This document shows, piece by piece, positions 59,161 to 64,000 of a stretch of DNA of 64,000 nt. Numbering within the stretch: position 1 is the stretch's first letter; each line of letters begins with the position of its first letter. Under the pieces are notes generated by a model. It saw only the letters and a list, made by a program, of their open reading frames with translations, was not told the origin of the DNA and did not search any database. The stretch is from Cardamine occulta (taxonomy: Eukaryota; Streptophyta; Magnoliopsida; Brassicales; Brassicaceae), in contig CM051372.1 of assembly GCA_028015245.1 (NCBI GenBank), positions 8,558,991 to 8,622,990 on the forward strand. Direction: 5' to 3'. The translations under genes and the position numbers were made by a program.

Positions 59161-61822
59161 ATGGTGAATCCTTCTCCTGGACTTGCAATTCTCGGAGCTG
59201 GGATCTTCGTCAAAACTCAATACATTCCGAGGTTAGCTGAAATCTCCGATCTCGTCGTCCTGAAAGCGATTTGGAGCCGTACTGAGGTTACATTCTTCTC
59301 CTTTTACCATTTTGAAAGAGTGAACTATCGTGTTGGATAGATCAATGCGCTTGATTTTGGGAGATGTTAATGCCAAGTACCTCAATAAGCTTGATGGGAA
59401 TGTAAATGTCGAGTTGGTTAACGAGCAATCTGTAGCTGTTTAAAAATGTAGTGCTGATCGAATCGAAAAGATATATATGGTAACTTTGGCGATTGTGTGG
59501 TTGAAGGAATCTGCAAAAGGAGCTGTGGAAATAGCAAGAAAGCATTTTCCTGATGTGAAGTGCAAATGGGGAGATGAGGGTTTGAATGAGATCATTCAAG
59601 ACAGTTCAATTGTTGGTGTTGCTGTAGTTGTAGCTGCAGAAACCATGGTATCTTTTAATCCTAGTCTTTACAGATGCGTAAAAATCTAGTTGGAACAATA
59701 CTGACGAATCGCATAGGATTATTCTTACTCAAAAGTCTTGTGCTTTAGGTTGAAATGTCACTAAAGATGCTCAAAGCAGGGAAGCACGTCCTTCAAGGTA
59801 ACTTGTCCACTTCATTGATCCTAAAAGACTTCACTTTTAGCTGCCTTTGATTACTCAAACATGGATTATCGGCCTTCTGCTTCTATTGTCCAAATGTGAA
59901 TAAAATGTTGGAAGTTTTCGTTAATGTGGCTGTTTCCGCCTTACCATTGCTAAAAAAAAAGGCATGCTTTGCTTTTATGACCGTCTTCTTTCTAAACTAA
60001 CAATGTTATTACTACTTGAAAATGTGTCTTTACTTAAAACACTAAAGATTTTTTCTTTCTTGATATGTATGTTGCTGTCCTGGATCGGTTTGCAGAGAAG
60101 CCAGCTGCTGCATGTAAGTTCATCACTGCTCTTTTTTGAACCAGCTTGGCATGTTGTTTAAGTTCTATCCATCCTTATTAGATCAGAAACGTATAGGATT
60201 ACTCTGGCCTAGAGTTTTTTCTCTTGTTGAGCAATATCCATTTAACTTAAAACATAAAACACTTCCTGGCTATTCAACTCTAAACTGCAAACAGACGTTT
60301 TCTTTCTTTTGCATTAAAACGTTTTTTGTTGCAGCAATCAGTGAGATAGAAACTGCAATGTCAAGCTATAAAAATATTTCTGCCAATTCCCCATGCCGTC
60401 CAATCTGGGCTGTGGCTGAAAATTATCGTTTTGAGCCAGCGTTTGTTGAGGTAAATGTTACTTGGTGCCTTCTTGGCACTTTCGTTTGAGCAAGTAACAT
60501 TTGCTTTAACATTCTCATGGTTGCTTTTGGCAGTTGAAGAAACTGATAGCAGAAATTGGGGATATGATGAACGTCCAACTTATTATTGAGGGATCAATGA
60601 ACAGTTCGAATCCTTATTTCTCAAGCTCCTGGAGGCGAAATTTGAGCGTACGTTATGCATTTTGTTTCACTACAATTCTATTCTGTCAGACTCTGTTAGT
60701 TCCTAACAGGCTGTTTTCTTAGACTGTAACTTAAGAATCATATGGCTCCAAATGCTATGCTACAATCATTTTGCTTTACACTGACAGATAAATCAATCAG
60801 CCATATATATCTCGAAGAAACTGTGTTATCTGTTAATATTTACTGTAAGGTCTTCATTTGCAGGGTGGTTTCATCTTGGATATGGGTGTGCATTACATTG
60901 CAGGGTTAAGAATGGTACCATGTAACTTTATTAGCTAATAAGCTTCTTCGATATCCTGCAAATGGATCCCAAATATGATGTATTTGTTTGTCATGAACAG
61001 CTTGTTGGATGTGAGGTAACATCAGTCTCAGCCACCACTTCCCATGTGGATAAGACTTTACCTGGACCAGACAATATAACATCAAACTTGTAAGCGTATA
61101 AACATCAATCCCTGTTTCTTAGCTCACTAATTTCACATGAATACTCTAATCCAGGATTTTTTTTTTGCTCCATAGTCAGCTCGAGAATGGATGCTCTGGG
61201 GTTTTTGTTATGGTTGTGTCTTCAAGGTCTCCAAAGGCATGTCATAAGACTTAAATGTTCCGCTTTCAACAGTGCTTTAGTCTAAGAACCATAGTTTTGC
61301 TCATTGAATTTCTATGTTATAGATATTATGGAGAGTCGTAGGACTAAAGGGCACTGTTCAACTTGAGCGCGGAGTCGAAGGTGGCCGACATGGTTACATG
61401 GTTTGTAGACATTTAACATGTGACCAACTAAAATCCCATATTTTGCTTGAAACTACGCAACACAAATGGCTGTGATCTTCTGAACTTTTCAGGCCACGAT
61501 TTACGGGGAAGGAGGGACCTCTAGAACCATCTTTTACCCATTCAGCGGAGTAACTGAAGAACTAAAAGCGTTCTTCAATGACATTTCAGAGACTTCAAAG
61601 GTAATTCTAGAATCTTAGCCTTGGAAATGCAGAAAGGAACTCATAACATGCATGGGTACTCTATTATCTAAATTCACCTGATGTGTCTTGATGGATTGGC
61701 TGCAGAAAGAGCAAGAGCATCGTCTATCCTACGTGGAAGGTGCTCGTGACGTTGCGGTTCTCGAAGCAATGCTCGAGTCTGGTGCAAAAAACGGAGCCGT
61801 GGTCCCTGTCATCAAATTCTAG
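59161..61822 (+). CDS. Gfo/Idh/MocA-type NAD(P)-binding oxidoreductase
   Basis: A 355-aa predicted dehydrogenase from twelve exons: 59161-59286, 59507-59647, 59749-59797, 60096-60113, 60335-60450, 60534-60647, 60864-60914, 61001-61089, 61176-61236, 61323-61400, 61493-61600, 61706-61822. The nucleotide-binding motif LAILGAGIFVKTQYIP opens the Rossmann fold. KHVLQEKPAAA carries the family's E-K-P signature. WAVAENYRFEP and GGFILDMGVHYIAGLRM belong to the C-terminal alpha/beta domain with the catalytic His region. One exon is only 18 nt. The intron after SSRSPK has a GC donor. The substrate is unknown. No transit peptide is evident, so it is probably cytosolic. By memory it is At3g20790. Confidence 0.92.
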
Positions 61823-61973
61823 TTTTGGACTTTTACTTAAAAGTACGATTTATACCCCAATAGACCTTTAAAGCTTTGTTGGAATAAAAATTGTTACCTT
61901 TCAACATGAAAATGCAAACTCTATACAGTATTCATATTGTAAACAAACAAAAAAAAAACGAAATGGTTAAGAT

Positions 61974-64000
61974 TCAGAGCATTTCTTCGTTGGTGGGCAA
62001 TCTTCTGAAGAAGTTCTTGATTCCACTGGGAAAATCGTTGCGAAAGCAAGGGAAATTAAGCCAATATAAATTGAAAGTGATAGTGCAAACCCGCAACGGG
62101 AAATAGTAAATGAAGAGCAAGGCCACGAGACAGAGGACCCCAAAGTAAAACGAAGCCAATTCATCGCCACTAGACGTCAAAACCGCATCAAGCCTTTCAT
62201 TTTGAGACGCAACATCGCCCAGTAATAACATCCCTTGTGCTGACGTCTTCTTCAACATATCGTACCTCATCGACACAACGTTCACATCACTCACCGACGA
62301 GTCAAACTCTTCGTCTAACTCATCTAAGTTGGGTGAGTCAAGGTTCCAGAGCTTCAAATCCATAAGAATCAATGGAGGTGGAGTAGTTTCGATCCTATTC
62401 AATTTCCTGTTCAGTAACTTACACGTTTCTCCAAGACCTAAATGTAGAACGCGAATCAGAATTACGTAAAACGCCAACCACAATATCAAGCCAGGCCACC
62501 AAAGAAAAAAATCAATGAGAAAAAACGCAAACAGTTTCCGTTTAATACATGGTGAGTATCTTGTTCTTGAAGCAATCCAATCATATCAACTGTACCATAT
62601 CCGAAATATTCTATTAATCCTCTCCACATTAGCTTTGATTCTTCTCATACTGAAACTCTTACTTCTCGGTTTCAAGATATCCAACACTACTTCACTTCTC
62701 AAAGGCGATTCTGTTTTCGCTAGATTCATACAATTCATTTCAACAGCTTGTACTCTCAATTGCTCTATCTGATACACTGACAATGGAGATTTGTAATGAG
62801 CTTTTGGTAACAGCCAACGTAAAGGAGCTGTATACTGTGCGTACAGTGGCGCAACACAAACACAACGAATCGCTAGCTGAATCTCTCCAATCTTCTTCAA
62901 TCCACTTCTTCCTAAATACAGAATCGGACAAGAATACGTGTAAATCCAGTCGTACTGAACACGATGCAACGAAATCCTCACTTTCCCTATAGGAACATCA
63001 TCCGAGTTATTCTTGTTAGAGATTTGTCGATTGTCGTACACTCCAAGTGTTAAGACTGTACATTTGTCGTAAACATCCCATGAATATTGCTCGTTCCACT
63101 TCGGTGAGGAACTATCAACAATGGTTCGAGTCCTGGCCCATCTATTCCCGTATTTAGCTACAACATAACTGTCAATACCTTTCTTTTTCTCATCTCTTCC
63201 CTTTAAGCCTATTGCACTCAAAATCCCGATTTCCAATTTCCCTAGCACAACCGGCCATAACCCTTTTGCAAAAGCTCTATAGTCGGTCGAGTATTGGACG
63301 CATTCATCAGCAACGTTATAAGCTTGATCAATGGCTAGTTTCATCTTTATCCTGCTAGCAAACTACCTCGAATCACTGGCTGGTTCGACCTTAACCGGAG
63401 TTTCAATGTCGTAGAACAATGCCGGTGCAGAACCTGGAACTTTAAGTGTAGTCATCTCTGAGAGCTTCTTCTTTAATTTCCCTATGCATTCTTCATGTTG
63501 ATCATCGACTCGGTCGATTAATTCTATGTATAGAGTTCCTTCCAACGGCTCTGACACTACAAAGATTAGATCTTGATTCCATGAAGGGTTCGAACCGGAA
63601 GAAACTAGTGATTTTAGAGCAAATCTACCGAGAGTTGCCTTCACGTAAACCGAAGGGATCCGATTTTTATCCGTAGGAAGCAAATCGTGAGCTGAGACAA
63701 TCGTAACCCTAACGTAACAGAGCCTTGGAGCTATGTAAAGCTTAGGTCGCGTGTTGATCACGCAACTAGCACTCACCTCAAATGCATCTGAAAACCAAGC
63801 TTGTGAATAAACCTCATCGACTTGTGTACCGAACCAAATCGACACCAGTAAATCCATGTGATAACCAGTTTCTGTATCCTTCATAGAGTACCATTGCGGC
63901 GCGATTCTTGCATCCGGAGGAGTCCTACTCGGAATATCCGCTGCTAGCTTGAAATTTCGCTTACTGATCATGGTTTTGGTCGTGATTTTCTGCCGAGCGT
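61974..64000 (-). pseudogene. MCTP-like multiple C2-domain and transmembrane protein, partial, two in-frame stops
   Basis: One continuous minus-strand frame runs off the right edge and ends at 61974 with FFRRLPTNEEML, the usual MCTP ending. It is interrupted only by TAG at 63363-63365 (after PASDSR, before FASRIK) and TGA at 62586-62588 (after IFRIWYS). Visible are a C2 domain (LYIAPRLCYVRVTIVSAHDL, YVKATLGRF, GSNPSWNQDLIFVV), another (GKLEIGILSAIGLKG, DSYVVAKYGNRWARTRTI, NEQYSWDVYD), then the PRT_C region with LDEEFDSSVSD and two membrane segments (LASFYFGVLCLVALLFIYYF). MCTPs tether ER to plasma membrane at plasmodesmata. It is intronless, like most plant MCTPs. The rest of the frame is well preserved, so inactivation looks recent, or the stops are errors. 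Confidence 0.82.

Overview
The window is nuclear plant DNA from the genus Arabidopsis or a very close Brassicaceae relative. It is AT-rich, its introns are mostly GT-AG, and the gene order matches, from memory, Arabidopsis thaliana chromosome 3 from about At3g20650 to At3g20790. Several proteins (FIE, EIN3, histone H2A) differ from the A. thaliana versions I remember by scattered substitutions. There is also an MCTP gene at the right edge that I do not recall at this place in A. thaliana. A sister species such as A. lyrata or A. halleri therefore fits better than A. thaliana itself. This is inference from memory, not from a search.

Layout from left to right. 1-6.3 kb is gene-poor DNA holding a rearranged inverted and direct duplication of the 3' end of the next gene. 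6.3-9.3 kb (-) is the mRNA cap guanine-N7 methyltransferase, followed by a tRNA-Arg(ACG). 10.8-14.3 kb (-) is organic cation/carnitine transporter 4. 15.4-15.9 kb (+) is histone H2A with an octamer promoter. 17.0-18.0 kb (-) is a plastid-type DUF1995 protein. 18.4-25.3 kb (-) holds three tandem F-box/FBA genes, all visibly broken, with a Helitron-like remnant and a MITE between them. 26.3-33.6 kb (+) is a 20-exon chorein-N bridge-like lipid-transfer protein. 34.0-35.9 kb (+) is a PPR protein. 36.1-39.0 kb (-) is FIE, a Polycomb WD40 protein. 43.0-44.5 kb (+) is GATA29. 47.0-49.1 kb (-) is an SMC5/6 subunit NSE4 gene with an in-frame stop. 49.5-50.0 kb (+) is a Kelch pseudogene. 50.7-52.6 kb (-) is EIN3. 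54.1-58.9 kb (-) is topoisomerase VI subunit B. 59.2-61.8 kb (+) is a Gfo/Idh/MocA-type oxidoreductase. 62.0 kb to the edge (-) is an MCTP-like C2-domain gene with two in-frame stops.

The genes are unrelated housekeeping and regulatory loci, not a pathway or operon. Themes that do recur are chromatin and genome maintenance (H2A, FIE, NSE4, TOP6B) and transcriptional control (EIN3, GATA29). I rebuilt exon-intron structures by hand. FIE (369 aa), TOP6B (670 aa) and the oxidoreductase (355 aa) come out at the lengths I remember for A. thaliana, which supports the models.

The features least explained by ordinary annotation are these: an 84-bp near-perfect hairpin inside FIE intron 1; a 13-copy ~59-bp minisatellite 0.8-1.6 kb upstream of the FIE start codon; long-inverted-repeat elements between GATA29 and NSE4; and a run of coding lesions (cap methyltransferase frameshift, NSE4 nonsense codon, MCTP nonsense codons, three F-box pseudogenes) that are either real gene decay or base-level assembly errors. 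No clearly new multi-gene system is visible.
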